Of a stretch of 64,000 nt of DNA, positions 31,044-40,745 are shown piece by piece. The position numbers and the translations under genes were made by a program. The notes under the pieces are model-generated. The model was not told the DNA's origin. It saw only the letters and a program-made list of their open reading frames with translations, and did no database searches. The DNA lies in assembly GCF_014201805.1 (NCBI RefSeq), contig NZ_JACHFK010000002.1, positions 363,828 through 427,827 of the forward strand, given 5' to 3'. Every line of letters begins with the position of its first letter. The first letter of the stretch is position 1. The stretch is from Deinococcus metalli (lineage in GTDB: Bacteria; Deinococcota; Deinococci; Deinococcales; Deinococcaceae).

Positions 31044-32542
31044 GCGGCATGAAGACCTATCCCACGGCCCGGCCGCAGCCCGGGATGCTGTACTGGCACG
31101 CTGCCCTGGTGCTCGCGGCGGGCACTGGGGTCGGGCTGCTCTACACCGTCAGGCCCACCTATGCGGTGGGTCTGGGCGTGTTGCTCCTGCTCATGGCGAT
31201 CCTGGGTCGAATCTGGGCGAACGTCCAGCTCTACGCGCTCGGCCTGATCGGCATTTCGCTCGCTGGCTACGCGTTTCTGGGGAAGGGCTACGCCTACGTG
31301 GGCGTGCCGCCACTGTTCATCGGTGAGGTGACGCTGGTTCTCGGGCTGCTGGCCACGCTGAAAAGTGTCGCCGAAGGGGTGAGGCTCACTCGGGTGGGTG
31401 GGCTGCTGCTGGCACTTGGCGTCTTCATGGCGATCAGCCTGAGCAGCACCCTGCCCTATATCGGCCGGTACGGACTCGACAGCCTGCGTGACGCGGCGAC
31501 GTGGTATTACGCGCTGTTCGCAGTCGTCGTGCCCATTCTGATCGTCCGCTTCCGCGCCCTGGGCGCCGCCATCCGGCGCTATGGACAGATCCTGCCGTGT
31601 TTCCTGTTGCTGGCGCCGATCGTGTTCTGGATCTCCCGGCTGCTGCTGACGTCGTTGCCCAAGTGGCCAATCAGCGGACAGGCGATCGTCGAGGTCAAGG
31701 GTGGTGACCTGGCCGTTCAGCTGGCAGGCATCATGGTGTTCTTGCTGCTCGGTCTCCAGCGGGTCCGCGCCACGCCCACAGAGCCGGCGGTGGGCCGACG
31801 GATGCTCGACGGCAGCTCGCCGTGGTGGTGGTGGGTGCTGTGGATGGTGTCTTCCGTCGGTCTCTTCACCGGCCGCGCCGCCCTGATCTCGATCGCGGTG
31901 CCGCTGCTACTCGTGCTGGTCGTGCGTCCCCTGAGCCGCTGGGGACGGCCTCTGCTGGTGGTCGTTTCGCTGTTCTCCCTACTGCTGGTTGTCAATCCAC
32001 GCTACGAGACCAGCACTGGCCGGGAACTGTCGATTGACGGACTGCTGCTGAACATTCAGAGCATCGGCGGCGGCACGGGAGATTCGGCCGTGGACGGCAC
32101 GCGGACGTGGCGCCTGGACTGGTGGCACAAGATCGAGGAATACACCATCGGTGGTGACTATTTCTGGACCGGCAAGGGGTACGGGATCAACCTGGCCAAT
32201 GCGGACGGCTTCCAGGTGCAGTCGGACCAGTCACTGCGCAACCCGCACTCCATCCACTTCTCCATTCTGGCCCGCTCCGGCGTTCCGGGTCTGGTCAGCT
32301 GGGCGGTCCTGAACATCGTCTTTGCCGGTAGCCTTCTCCTGGCATTTGTCCGTGCCCGGGTACGCGGCCACCTCATGTGGGCCAACGTCCACCTGTGGCT
32401 GCTGGCGTACTGGCTGGCCTTCATCATCAACGGCTCGTTTGACGTCTTTATCGAGGGGCCGCAGGGCGGCATCTGGTTCTGGAGCGTCATGGGCTTCGGA
32501 ATCGCGGCGCTGGAGCTGTACCGGCGCGGGGAGGAACTATGA
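31040..32542 (+). CDS. Wzy-like O-antigen/EPS polymerase
   Basis: A 500-residue membrane protein with about 10-12 hydrophobic segments (LYWHAALVLAAGTGVGLLYT, VLLLLMAILGRIWANV and others) and one large outside loop at about 330-410 containing GTRTWRLDWW, then NPHSIHFSILARSG, the pattern of O-antigen ligase/polymerase (Wzy_C-like) proteins. It would join flipped repeat units outside the membrane. The ATG at 31040 overlaps the preceding stop; the frame is open further upstream but that stretch is covered by the GT4 gene. A WaaL ligase is the main alternative, but Wzx, Wzz and WbaP-like partners favour polymerisation. Confidence 0.82.
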   Translation: MSGMKTYPTARPQPGMLYWHAALVLAAGTGVGLLYTVRPTYAVGLGVLLLLMAILGRIWANVQLYALGLIGISLAGYAFLGKGYAYVGVPPLFIGEVTLVLGLLATLKSVAEGVRLTRVGGLLLALGVFMAISLSSTLPYIGRYGLDSLRDAATWYYALFAVVVPILIVRFRALGAAIRRYGQILPCFLLLAPIVFWISRLLLTSLPKWPISGQAIVEVKGGDLAVQLAGIMVFLLLGLQRVRATPTEPAVGRRMLDGSSPWWWWVLWMVSSVGLFTGRAALISIAVPLLLVLVVRPLSRWGRPLLVVVSLFSLLLVVNPRYETSTGRELSIDGLLLNIQSIGGGTGDSAVDGTRTWRLDWWHKIEEYTIGGDYFWTGKGYGINLANADGFQVQSDQSLRNPHSIHFSILARSGVPGLVSWAVLNIVFAGSLLLAFVRARVRGHLMWANVHLWLLAYWLAFIINGSFDVFIEGPQGGIWFWSVMGFGIAALELYRRGEEL

Positions 32543-33306
32543 GCACCGCCAGCGGCCTGCCGCACCGAGAGATCCTGGGCATGCGCGTCGACGCGACCAG
32601 CTATGCCGACGCCACGAACCGCATTGCCGCGTGGGCCGCGCAGGGCGAGTCCCGGTACGTGTGCTGCTCGAACGTCCACATGGTCATGGAGACCTACGAC
32701 AGCGACGAGTTCAGGGCCGTCGTGAACAATGCCAGCCTGGTCACCGCCGACGGCGTGCCGCTGGTGTGGGCGCTCAGGGCGCTGAGGGTGCCGGACGTGA
32801 GCCGGGTCTACGGCCCTACCCTGACCATGCACGTGTGCGAGCGGGCGGCCCGCGACGGCCTGCCCATCGCGTTGTATGGCGGCACGCCCGAGAGCCTGGA
32901 GGCCTTCGCGGCCGTGCTGCGGGAACGCTACCCGTCCATCCAACTGCCCTGCCTGATCGCGCCACCCTTCCGGGTCCTCACGCCCGAGGAGGACGCCGCG
33001 TACACGCAGCAGATCGTGGACTCCGGAGCGAGGATCGTGATGGTCGGCATCGGCTGTCCCAAGCAGGAGCGCTGGATGGCGGCCCATGCCGGGCGCATCC
33101 CGGCCGTGATGCTCGGAATCGGGGCGGCCTTCGACTTCCACTCTGGCCGCGTCCGGCAGGCGCCGGGAGCGCTGCAGCGTCTGGGTCTGGAGTGGCTGTT
33201 CCGACTGGCGATGGAGCCGCGGCGACTGTGGAAGCGCTACGCGCGGCACAATCCGCGGTTCGTGGGCCTGTTCCTGCGGCAATTGCTGGGGTCGCGGACG
33301 GCGTGA
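32539..33306 (+). CDS. WecG/TagA/CpsF-family glycosyltransferase
   Basis: A 255-residue GT26 transferase. Typical motifs are TADGVPLVWALR near 70, YGPTLTMHVCE near 93, YGGTPESLEAF near 114, and VGIGCPKQERWM near 170, with GIGAAFDFHSGR after it. Family members transfer ManNAc, ManNAcA or glucose to undecaprenyl-linked acceptors at the inner face of the membrane. It overlaps the polymerase gene by ATGA and is the last gene before a 119-base gap. Specificity is not readable. Confidence 0.9.
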   Translation: MSTASGLPHREILGMRVDATSYADATNRIAAWAAQGESRYVCCSNVHMVMETYDSDEFRAVVNNASLVTADGVPLVWALRALRVPDVSRVYGPTLTMHVCERAARDGLPIALYGGTPESLEAFAAVLRERYPSIQLPCLIAPPFRVLTPEEDAAYTQQIVDSGARIVMVGIGCPKQERWMAAHAGRIPAVMLGIGAAFDFHSGRVRQAPGALQRLGLEWLFRLAMEPRRLWKRYARHNPRFVGLFLRQLLGSRTA

Positions 33307-33425
33307 GTGTCCCCCGACGGGGGCAGGTGTGCCATCAACGATCCGTTTACGGCCCGTGCGGCATGCTACGTCCATGATCGGCGCCAACCCTCTCCGCACC
33401 GTTACACCCGCCAAAAGGATGACCC

Positions 33426-34292
33426 ATGATTGACTCTGTCCAGCGCAGCCGCGCCCTCGACGTCGATACCCTGCCCGTGATGAGCACCCTGACCCGCTCG
33501 GCCCTGCCCATCGTCGGGGCCGCCGTCCTGGCCGGCGCGCTGGGCTACTTCGTCACCGCCGGACAGCCGAAGGTCTACGAGGCAGGCAGTGCGATCTTCG
33601 CCACGAACAGCAGCAACAGCCAGCTCGGCAACACCATGTACACCGCGCCCACCCTGCCGCGCGGAGCGCTGCGCGAGGCGCTGGTGTCGCCGGCCGTGAT
33701 CCTGGACGTGGTGAGCCGCGTGCAGGGGTCGGGGCTGCCGCAGGGACAGGTCAGCAGCATGGTGAGCAGCCTCAAGAGCGAGCTGACCAATGGCAATGTC
33801 AAGTCTCTCAAGCTCGCGGTGGTGGACGAGTCCAGCAACGGCGGCGTCTACAGCGTGAACGGCCGCGCGTCCACCCCGGCCGCCGCCCGCGTGCTGACGA
33901 ACGCCGCCGTGGACGCGCTGCTCGCGTGGGACGCCAAGCGCGCCCAGACGCGGATGGTCAAGGCCCGCGCGAGCCTGCAGAGCCAGTTGACTGCCCTGAA
34001 CACCGAGACGCCCGACAACAACATCAACGCCTCGGCGTACCAGGCCACGCGCCAGCAGCTGCTCCAGGACCTCGCCCTGGTCGGCGCGGCCGCCAGCAGC
34101 GCCACCGGAACGCTGGACGTCGTGTCGCCGGCGATCGATCCGTCCGGCGCAGCCGCGCCCCGCCCGCTGCGCAGCGCGCTGCTGTCGGCGCTGTTGGCCC
34201 TGCTGACCGCCACGGCGCTGGCCCTGCTGCTGGCCAGCCTGCGCCCTGCTCCCAGCCTGGACACCCGGCCCGAGCGCTACACCGGCCGCTGA
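33426..34292 (+). CDS. Wzz-like polysaccharide chain-length determinant
   Basis: A 288-residue protein with the co-polymerase layout: a short cytosolic N terminus, a membrane segment at about 28-48 (ALPIVGAAVLAGALGYFV), an outside part of about 195 residues with helical stretches (SMVSSLKSEL, ARASLQSQLTALNTE), then a Pro-rich linker and a second membrane segment at about 245-272 (LRSALLSALLALLTATALAL). It would set polymer length together with Wzy. There is no tyrosine-kinase domain, and no separate kinase gene was seen in the window. AAAGGA lies 6 bases before the ATG. Confidence 0.83.
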   Translation: MIDSVQRSRALDVDTLPVMSTLTRSALPIVGAAVLAGALGYFVTAGQPKVYEAGSAIFATNSSNSQLGNTMYTAPTLPRGALREALVSPAVILDVVSRVQGSGLPQGQVSSMVSSLKSELTNGNVKSLKLAVVDESSNGGVYSVNGRASTPAAARVLTNAAVDALLAWDAKRAQTRMVKARASLQSQLTALNTETPDNNINASAYQATRQQLLQDLALVGAAASSATGTLDVVSPAIDPSGAAAPRPLRSALLSALLALLTATALALLLASLRPAPSLDTRPERYTGR

Positions 34293-34302
34293 GCTTATCA
34301 GC

Positions 34303-35247
34303 ATGACGGCCCCCCAGGACGCCACCCCTGCCCACGTGCGGCCCGGCGCGACGGGGGGCCGTTCTCCGCTTATCTCCGTGATCGTGCCTGCCTACAACGC
34401 GGCCGCCTACCTGCCGGACGCCCTGCGTAGTGTCCTGCGACAGACGCACCAGGACGTGGAAGTGATCGTGGTGAACGACGGCTCGACCGACGACACGGCC
34501 GAGCTCCTCGGCGCGTGGCAGCGCCGTGACATGCGGGTCCGGGCCGTCCACCAGCCGAACCGGGGACTGCCCGCCGCGCGCAACGCGGGCCTGAATGTGG
34601 CGCGTGGCGAGTACGTGGCGTTTCTGGACGCCGACGACGTGATTCACCCCGAGAAACTGGAGCGGCAGCTGGCCTACCTGACGGCGCACCCGGCCGCCGA
34701 CCTGGTGTATTCGGATTACGTCACCGCCGACGCGGATCTGCACCTCCTGACCGAGGAGGTCATCGGCGTGAAGCGCCTGCCGCTGCGCGAGGCGTACGCG
34801 TTCACCAACGTCTTCCCGGTCATGTCCCCCCTGCTGCGGCGCACCCTGGTCGAGCGGGTCGGAGGCTTCGACGAGAGTCTGCGGGCGTGCGAGGACTGGG
34901 ACTACTGGGTGAGGTGTGAACGTGCCGGCACGTTCGGTTACCTGCCCGGTCACTACTCGACCTACCGCATGCACGGCACGCAGATGCACCGTGACCTGAA
35001 CTTCATGCTGAAGTACGCCCGCCTGGCCGCACGTAAGAACTACCCGACGGAACCCGGCAAGGTGCGCACCATGGTCGGCTCGGTACTGTGGTGGCAGTTC
35101 GGGTTGCAGATGCAGACGCACGACGTGAGCAAGATGCAGGTGCTGCTGCGCCCGCGCATCCTCGTCACCGCGCTGCGGATGGTGTGGGAGGTGCGCAGCC
35201 TGCGGGTGGCGTGGAAGGTGCGTCGCCTGTTCCGTCGCGGCGTGTGA
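34303..35247 (+). CDS. GT2-family glycosyltransferase
   Basis: A 314-residue GT-A transferase. LISVIVPAYNAAAYLPDAL starts near residue 24, the nucleotide site VIVVNDGSTDD near 50, and the metal-binding FLDADDVIHPEKLE near 106. CEDWDYWVRCERAGTFGYL near 200 carries the ED-type catalytic region. It is followed by a coupled acyltransferase gene (GTGA overlap) and lies 10 bases after the Wzz-like gene. It probably adds a branch or backbone sugar. Confidence 0.92.
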   Translation: MTAPQDATPAHVRPGATGGRSPLISVIVPAYNAAAYLPDALRSVLRQTHQDVEVIVVNDGSTDDTAELLGAWQRRDMRVRAVHQPNRGLPAARNAGLNVARGEYVAFLDADDVIHPEKLERQLAYLTAHPAADLVYSDYVTADADLHLLTEEVIGVKRLPLREAYAFTNVFPVMSPLLRRTLVERVGGFDESLRACEDWDYWVRCERAGTFGYLPGHYSTYRMHGTQMHRDLNFMLKYARLAARKNYPTEPGKVRTMVGSVLWWQFGLQMQTHDVSKMQVLLRPRILVTALRMVWEVRSLRVAWKVRRLFRRGV

Positions 35248-36377
35248 CTGCACTTACCCCTACGCGCGCCTCGCGGCCCCAGCTCCCGGCGCTGACCGGC
35301 GTCCGGTTCCTGGCCGCGCTTCTGGTCGTGCTGCTGCACGCCCACAGCGCCCTGCGTCTCGACGTTCCGCCCCTGCTGCGGCCTGTGGTGGAGTCCGGGC
35401 AACTGTCCGTGACGCTCTTTTTCATCCTGAGCGGCTTCATCCTGGTCTACACCTACGCCCGTACCGACCGGCTGGACACCATGACCGTGTCGGGGCCGAC
35501 GTTCTGGCAGGCCCGCTTCGCGCGTATCTACCCGGTGTACGCGCTGGGCCTGCTGCTGGACGCCCCATTCTTTCTGGGCGCGTGGCTCGGCGGGGGACTG
35601 CACCTCAGCGGGCCGGTGACCCTGGCACTGGCGCCCACCCTGTTGCAGGCCTGGGTTCCGCCGAGCGCGTGCGTGTGGAACTGCCCCGGCTGGAGCATCT
35701 CCGCCGAGGCGTTCTTCTACCTCCTGTTCCCGGCGCTGCTGCCGCTCGCGCTCGCCGTGGCCCGGCGCGGCGTGTGGGCCGGTTTCGCGCCGGTGTGGCT
35801 GCTGTCGCTGCTGCCGGTCGTAGCCGTCCTGGTGCTGACGCCCGAGCTGCCACGTGAAGTGACGGCGCTGGACGTCCTGTACTACGCACCACTGTTCCGG
35901 GTGCCGGAATTCCTGCTGGGCATGGCGCTGGCCCAGCGGTTCTTGAATGCCCCACCCGGTCCACGCCAGGCGCAGGTGGCCCGCTGGTTCGGCCTCGTGG
36001 TGATCGCGGTGCTCGTGGTGGCTGGGCCGAGTGTCCTGAACAACAACCTTCGCAACTTGCTGGCCATTCCGGCGTTCGGAGCGCTGGTGTGGGGCCTCGC
36101 GCCCGGGCATGGGCGGCTGGCGGCCGCGCTGGGCCGACCCCTGCCGGTGTACCTGGGCGAGATCAGCTACGGCATCTACATCCTGCACGCGCCGCTGCTG
36201 AACCTGCTGGTCGAGCGGGGTGCCCGGACGTGGACCCAGGGCCATCCCGCGCTGCTGATCCTGGCTGGGGTGCTGGGTGCGCTGATCGTGATCGCGGGCG
36301 TAACCTACCGCTTCCTCGAACGGCCCGCCCAGGCCGCCCTGCGCCGCCGGACGCGGCGCCCGGTGCCCGCCACCTGA
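35244..36377 (+). CDS. membrane O-acyltransferase (acyltransferase 3 family)
   Basis: A 377-residue protein of the OafA/acyltransferase-3 type with about 10 hydrophobic segments. The start region PALTGVRFLAALLVVLLHAH carries the conserved R and the H near residue 33; FFILSGFIL near 58, FARIYPVYALG near 95 and WSISAEAFFYLLFP near 150 are family signatures. Family members O-acetylate or O-succinylate sugars of surface polymers. The GTG at 35244 overlaps the preceding stop. Gene order suggests that it decorates the EPS. Confidence 0.91.
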   Translation: MTALTPTRASRPQLPALTGVRFLAALLVVLLHAHSALRLDVPPLLRPVVESGQLSVTLFFILSGFILVYTYARTDRLDTMTVSGPTFWQARFARIYPVYALGLLLDAPFFLGAWLGGGLHLSGPVTLALAPTLLQAWVPPSACVWNCPGWSISAEAFFYLLFPALLPLALAVARRGVWAGFAPVWLLSLLPVVAVLVLTPELPREVTALDVLYYAPLFRVPEFLLGMALAQRFLNAPPGPRQAQVARWFGLVVIAVLVVAGPSVLNNNLRNLLAIPAFGALVWGLAPGHGRLAAALGRPLPVYLGEISYGIYILHAPLLNLLVERGARTWTQGHPALLILAGVLGALIVIAGVTYRFLERPAQAALRRRTRRPVPAT

Positions 36378-36431
36378 GTCGGAGCGGCGCCGGTGGTCCC
36401 TGGACGTCGCAGGCGGTCCCCTGTCCGGCCT

Positions 36432-37682
36432 TCAGGAGCCGGCGTCGCGGCGTGACCATTCGGCGTCCAGGTACACCAGACCGTTCTGGCGGGTCAGACG
36501 ACGGGACGTGAGGCGACCGCCGTCGAGCACGTCGAAGCCCAGGGCGTCCGGCACGAGGTCGTAGGTCTGGTCGCCGTAATCGCTGCCCGCCCACAGGCCC
36601 AGCGAGTACGTGCCGGGGTAGAACCGCAGGTCTCTCAGGGCGACGCGGACCGTGTGGTGCGCCACGCCGCCCGGCAGCGCGAAGCCCGCATCCACGTCCG
36701 TGAGGTTCGCCAGGGGCGTGCCGTCCGAGTCCCGCACGAGCACGGAGAGCTGCACTGGATTTCCGAAGTCGGCGCGCGTGACGTCCACGCTGAGTTCCAC
36801 CGTCAGGTCGTCGCCGACCGACAGGGCCGAGGTGTCCTGCCCGGAGGCGTCCAGCAGCCGGGCCGACGTGAAGCGGGCGCCGCCACTGCCGGAGCGGCCG
36901 GGATGGTCGCGCAGCGTGGCCGACGCCGGGGCGCGGGCGCTGCGGCTCAGGTAGGTCGCCACAACCTGCGTCACCGGGCCGGCGTCCGCGACGCGCCCTC
37001 CCTCGAGCAGCAGGCCGGTGGTGCACAGCTGCGTGACCGCCGCGAGGTTGTGGCTGACGAAGATCACGGTGCGGCCCTCCCGGCCGACCTCCTGCATCTT
37101 GCCCAGGCACTTCTTCTGGAAGTCCTGGTCGCCCACGGCCAGCACCTCGTCCACCACCAGGATCTCCGGTTCCAGGTGTGCGGCCACCGAGAACGCCAGG
37201 CGCACGTACATGCCGCTGGAGTAGCGCTTCACGGGCGTGTCGAGGAAGCGCTCGACTTCCGAGAAGGCCACGATCTCGTCGAAGCGGGCCCGGATCTCGT
37301 GACGGCGCATGCCGAGCAGCGCGCCGTTCAGGTAGATGTTCTCGCGGCCCGTGAGCTCGGGGTGGAAGCCGGTGCCGACCTCCAGCAGGCTGGCCAGGCG
37401 GCCGCGCATCCGCACGCGACCCGCGCTGGGTTCCACGATCCGTGACAGCACCTTCAGCAGCGTGGACTTTCCCGCGCCGTTGCGGCCCAGGATGCCCAGC
37501 CGGTCGCCCTGCTGCACGTCGAAGGCCACGTCGCGCAGCGCCCAGAACTCCTCGCTGGGCTGCGGCCGGGCGTGCCGGGCGGCCGAGCGCAGGGCGTCGC
37601 GCAGGGTGTCGGGCCGGGCCTCGCGGGCGCCGCCCAGTACGTAGCGTTTCGAGAGGCCGCGCACCTCCAGCGCGACTGTCAC
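36432..37682 (-). CDS. Wzt-like ABC-transporter ATPase with C-terminal carbohydrate-binding domain
   Basis: A 416-residue protein. The ATPase half has Walker A GRNGAGKST near 66, Q-loop region GTGFHPELTGREN, signature YSSGMYVRLA near 153, Walker B ILVVDEVLAVGD near 173 and the switch VSHN near 208. Residues about 265-410 form a beta-sandwich (VELSVDVTRADFGNPVQL, HHTVRVALRDLRFYPGTYSLG) like the Wzt C-terminal domain that recognises the modified end of O-antigen or teichoic chains. It pairs with the permease gene 15 bases upstream. The GTG start has a weak ribosome site. Confidence 0.93.
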   Translation of the reverse strand: MTVALEVRGLSKRYVLGGAREARPDTLRDALRSAARHARPQPSEEFWALRDVAFDVQQGDRLGILGRNGAGKSTLLKVLSRIVEPSAGRVRMRGRLASLLEVGTGFHPELTGRENIYLNGALLGMRRHEIRARFDEIVAFSEVERFLDTPVKRYSSGMYVRLAFSVAAHLEPEILVVDEVLAVGDQDFQKKCLGKMQEVGREGRTVIFVSHNLAAVTQLCTTGLLLEGGRVADAGPVTQVVATYLSRSARAPASATLRDHPGRSGSGGARFTSARLLDASGQDTSALSVGDDLTVELSVDVTRADFGNPVQLSVLVRDSDGTPLANLTDVDAGFALPGGVAHHTVRVALRDLRFYPGTYSLGLWAGSDYGDQTYDLVPDALGFDVLDGGRLTSRRLTRQNGLVYLDAEWSRRDAGS

Positions 37683-37697
37683 GGCTGGCCCACGCGC

Positions 37698-38570
37698 TCA
37701 GATGACATCGGCGAACTCCCGTTCGGAGCGGCGGAACGTCCACACGCCCCACAGCACGCACGCGGCGCTGACGCCCCACGCCAGCCACTGCGCGGGCGCG
37801 TACAGCGGGGCCGCCGAATACAGCACCGCCCAGCGGAAAGCGTCGATCACGCCGACCAGCGGGTTGACCGAGTACGCCAGGCGCCACGCCTCCGGCACCA
37901 CGCTGCTGCTGTAGCCCACCGGCGACAGGTACAGGCTGAACTGCGTGAGCAGCGGCACCAGATGCCGCACATCGCGGTACTTGACGTTCAGGGCGCCCAG
38001 CCCGAGGCCCAGCCCGAGCGCGGTTAGCAGGGCCGGCAGCAGCAGCACCGGCAGCAGCAGCAGGCGCCACGAGAACTCGGCGTGCAGCGCAAGCATCAGG
38101 CCCAGCAGCACCAGCAGCGAGATCAGGAAGTCCACCACGCTGACCGCCACCGCACTGAGCGGCACCAGCACGCGCGGGAAGTACACCTTCGTGATGATCG
38201 AAGCGCTCGCCACCAGTGACCCGCTGGCGTCCGTGAACGCCCCGGAGAAGAACGTCCACGGCAACATCGCGGCGTAGACCAGCACCGCGTACGGGGCGCC
38301 GCCCTCGCTGGGCAGCCGCGCCAGCCGGCTGAACACGAACGTGAACACCAGCATGGTGATCAGAGGCCGCAATACGCTCCACGCCACGCCCACGGCCGTC
38401 TGCTTGTAGCGCACCAGCAGGTCACGCCCGGCGAGGAACAGCACGAGTTCGCGGGCCCGCCACGCCTCCGCCCAGTACGACCGGGCCGGCTGACGGGCCT
38501 CGATCACCAGATCGAAGTCGTCGCTGTCGCCGGGTCGGCGGGCATGACCGGGTACGGGCTCAGCGCGCAT
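37698..38570 (-). CDS. Wzm-like ABC-2 polysaccharide exporter permease
   Basis: A 290-residue permease with six hydrophobic segments, among them VAWSVLRPLITMLVFTFVF, FLISLLVLLGLMLAL and LLPVLLLPALLTALGLGLG. The stretch YKQTAVGVAWSVLRPL near 55 is typical of ABC-2 polysaccharide exporters such as Wzm and TagG. It forms the channel for a complete undecaprenyl-linked polymer with the Wzt-like ATPase. It lies between the ATPase gene (15 bases) and a GT2 gene (18 bases). Confidence 0.93.
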   Translation of the reverse strand: MRAEPVPGHARRPGDSDDFDLVIEARQPARSYWAEAWRARELVLFLAGRDLLVRYKQTAVGVAWSVLRPLITMLVFTFVFSRLARLPSEGGAPYAVLVYAAMLPWTFFSGAFTDASGSLVASASIITKVYFPRVLVPLSAVAVSVVDFLISLLVLLGLMLALHAEFSWRLLLLPVLLLPALLTALGLGLGLGALNVKYRDVRHLVPLLTQFSLYLSPVGYSSSVVPEAWRLAYSVNPLVGVIDAFRWAVLYSAAPLYAPAQWLAWGVSAACVLWGVWTFRRSEREFADVI

Positions 38571-38588
38571 CCGGGTCCCTGTTCAGGG

Positions 38589-39623
38589 TCATGAAGCGCG
38601 GCCCGACCACAGGCGGCGGAGTGCGCGGCTGCGCCGCATCAGCCGAGTGGCACGCAGCGGGTCCAGGCCGGCCGCGACGACCAGGGCGGCCGCGGCGGCC
38701 AGGTAGCGGCGGTTGAAGACATTCACCTTGGCCATGTTGTAGTACCCCATCTGCCTCAGCGCACCCAGGCGCCTAGCGTGGTCGAGCGGAGTGCGGCGGA
38801 GGTCGGTCATGTACTCATCGTGCGACCATTCTGGCAGCCCCTGGGCGCGGCGCTGTGCGTTGACGTACGCGCGTTCGGCGTGCAGCAACATGGGCACGTA
38901 CGAACTGTGTGACAGGTTCTGGCCGTGCATGCGGTACTCCGTGAGCCGCTGCGGCACGTTCACGACGGCGCCCAGCGCCCGCAGCCGCAGCCACAGGTCA
39001 AGGTCCTCGGTCGGGCTGTACTCCGGGCGGTAGCCGCCGGCCCGGGCGAACAGGTCTCGCCGGAACACCACGGAGGAATTGATCATCTTCAGCTCGGGGC
39101 TGGCGTCCAGCCGCTCTGCATCCGGCCAGGGCGACGCGGGCGGGTCAATGGGTCCGACTGGCCGGCCCGCCGCGTTGATGAAGTGGCCGCCCGTGCCGAC
39201 AGCGGCCAGTGGGCCACGCTGCGGTTCGTCCCAGCGGCGCAGGACGGCGGCCTGGACTTCCAACTTGTGCGGGTGCCAGACGTCGTCCCCGTCGCACACG
39301 GCGATCCACGGCGCCGACGAATGGGCGATCGCCGTATTGCGGGTGGCCGCGATACCCCGGTTGGTTGTGCGGATCAGGTGGAAGCGTGCGTCGGCCCGTG
39401 CGTAGTGCAGCGCCATCTGAGCAGTGCCGTCGGTCGAGCCGTCGTCGACCATGACGACCTCGAAGTCCTGAAAGGACTGGGCCCGGATCGCCCGCAGCGT
39501 GTCCTCGAGGTACCGCTCAGCGTTGTACAGCGGCACGATCACTGCAAACAGGGGCCGGCAGGGGTCATGGTCGGTGCCCGTGGACCCGGTGTACTGAAGT
39601 GGCGTGCTGTGAGCGCTAGACAT
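38589..39623 (-). CDS. GT2-family glycosyltransferase
   Basis: A 344-residue GT-A transferase. LFAVIVPLYNAERYLEDTL near 25, VVMVDDGSTDGTA near 54 and VCDGDDVWHPHKLE near 108 are the nucleotide and metal motifs. SPTEDLDLWLRLRALG near 205 carries the catalytic ED region. The ATG at 39623 has AAGGAG 5 bases upstream; a GTG 6 bases earlier is in frame. It leads a small operon with wzm- and wzt-like genes, so its sugar may belong to the polymer exported by that ABC system. Confidence 0.92.
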   Translation of the reverse strand: MSSAHSTPLQYTGSTGTDHDPCRPLFAVIVPLYNAERYLEDTLRAIRAQSFQDFEVVMVDDGSTDGTAQMALHYARADARFHLIRTTNRGIAATRNTAIAHSSAPWIAVCDGDDVWHPHKLEVQAAVLRRWDEPQRGPLAAVGTGGHFINAAGRPVGPIDPPASPWPDAERLDASPELKMINSSVVFRRDLFARAGGYRPEYSPTEDLDLWLRLRALGAVVNVPQRLTEYRMHGQNLSHSSYVPMLLHAERAYVNAQRRAQGLPEWSHDEYMTDLRRTPLDHARRLGALRQMGYYNMAKVNVFNRRYLAAAAALVVAAGLDPLRATRLMRRSRALRRLWSGRAS

Positions 39624-39720
39624 GAACACTCCTTGAGTCCGGACCCGGCACCGATTCCCCGAGCCTGTCGAGATGGAGTGTATGCAGGGGGGCGTTAAGA
39701 GATGCGTCCGTTTGCGTCCT

Positions 39721-39733
39721 CCCCCGGCGGGGG
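39721..39733 (-). terminator. short GC hairpin after the WD40 gene
   Basis: Five C's and five G's pair around a 3-base loop 34 bases beyond the stop of the WD40 gene. The stem is short and lacks a T-tract. Confidence 0.3.
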
Positions 39734-39767
39734 CGGTGGGTGGTGGCGTGCGAGTGCTGGCGGCCCG

Positions 39768-40745
39768 TCAGGGGGAGGCCGGCGCCGTGACCTGCCACGC
39801 CCGCACCTGCTGGACGCTGCCGCCTGCCAGCACGTTCCGCGGCCCGAAACTCAGGGCGGTCACTCCGTCTGCCAGGCGACCCACCTCGCCCAGGGCGCCG
39901 CCCGTGCGGGCGTTCCACAGCAGGATCCGCCGGTCGTCCGCGCCCGAGGCGAGCAGTGAACTGTCCCGCGAGAAGGTCAGGCTCCGCACCGGCCCCGCGT
40001 GGCCGTTCAGCGCGGCCCGCCGGGTGCCGTCCGCCGGGTTCCACAGCAGCACGCTGGCGTCCCAGCCCGCGCTGGCGAGGGTCTTGCCGTCCGGCGCGAA
40101 AGCCACCGCGCTCACGAAGTCGCTGTGCCCGTTCAGCACCCGCTCCGGCGTCAGGGTGTCCACGCGCCACAGCCGCACCGTCCGGTCCCGGCTGCCGCTG
40201 GCCAGCCGCGCGCCGCTCGGGTCGAAGGCCACCGCGGTCACGACGTCCGTGTGGCCGTTCAGGGTGCCGCGCAGGGTGCCGGCCGTGACATTCCAGAGCT
40301 TCACCGTGTCGCCGGAACCGGCCACGGCCCCGCCGCCTCCGGTCGCCACCGTGTGGCTGTCCGGACTGAAGGCCACAGAGGTCAGGAAGAAGGAGCTGGC
40401 CGCCTGTTCCCACTGGAGGCGCCGGGACGCCACGTTCCAGACCCGCAGGCGGCCGTCCGTTCCCGCCGTGGCCAGCCAGTGGCCGTCCGGGGACACCGCC
40501 AGGGCGCTGACTCCCGCCGCCTGGGGAAGCTGCCCCGCGGACCGCCCGCTGCGCGACCACAGGTCGATGTGTCCGGCGCTGTCTCCGGCGAACAGCACGT
40601 CGCCGCGCGGGCTGTAGGCCAGCGCCTGGACGGTGCCCCCCGTCACGGTCATCTGTGTGAGGGCGCGCGCGGGCGTCTGGGCGACGGCCGTCCCAAGCAG
40701 AAGGAGGAGCGTAGAGGCAGAGCGGAGGGTGTTCGTATGGGCCAT
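39768..40745 (-). CDS. secreted WD40-repeat beta-propeller protein
   Basis: A 325-residue protein with a signal peptide (MAHTNTLRSASTLLLLLG, cut near AVAQ). It has about seven WD-type repeats of about 40 residues (ALAYSPRGDVLFAGDSAGHI, VAFDPSGARLASGSRDRTV, LTFSRDSSLLASGADDR), each with the late W (DLW, RLW, LLW). It is probably a secreted or periplasmic scaffold; no enzyme motif is seen. The start at 40745 has AGGTGA 4 bases upstream; the longer frame to 40847 lacks a signal-like start. Confidence 0.82.
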   Translation of the reverse strand: MAHTNTLRSASTLLLLLGTAVAQTPARALTQMTVTGGTVQALAYSPRGDVLFAGDSAGHIDLWSRSGRSAGQLPQAAGVSALAVSPDGHWLATAGTDGRLRVWNVASRRLQWEQAASSFFLTSVAFSPDSHTVATGGGGAVAGSGDTVKLWNVTAGTLRGTLNGHTDVVTAVAFDPSGARLASGSRDRTVRLWRVDTLTPERVLNGHSDFVSAVAFAPDGKTLASAGWDASVLLWNPADGTRRAALNGHAGPVRSLTFSRDSSLLASGADDRRILLWNARTGGALGEVGRLADGVTALSFGPRNVLAGGSVQQVRAWQVTAPASP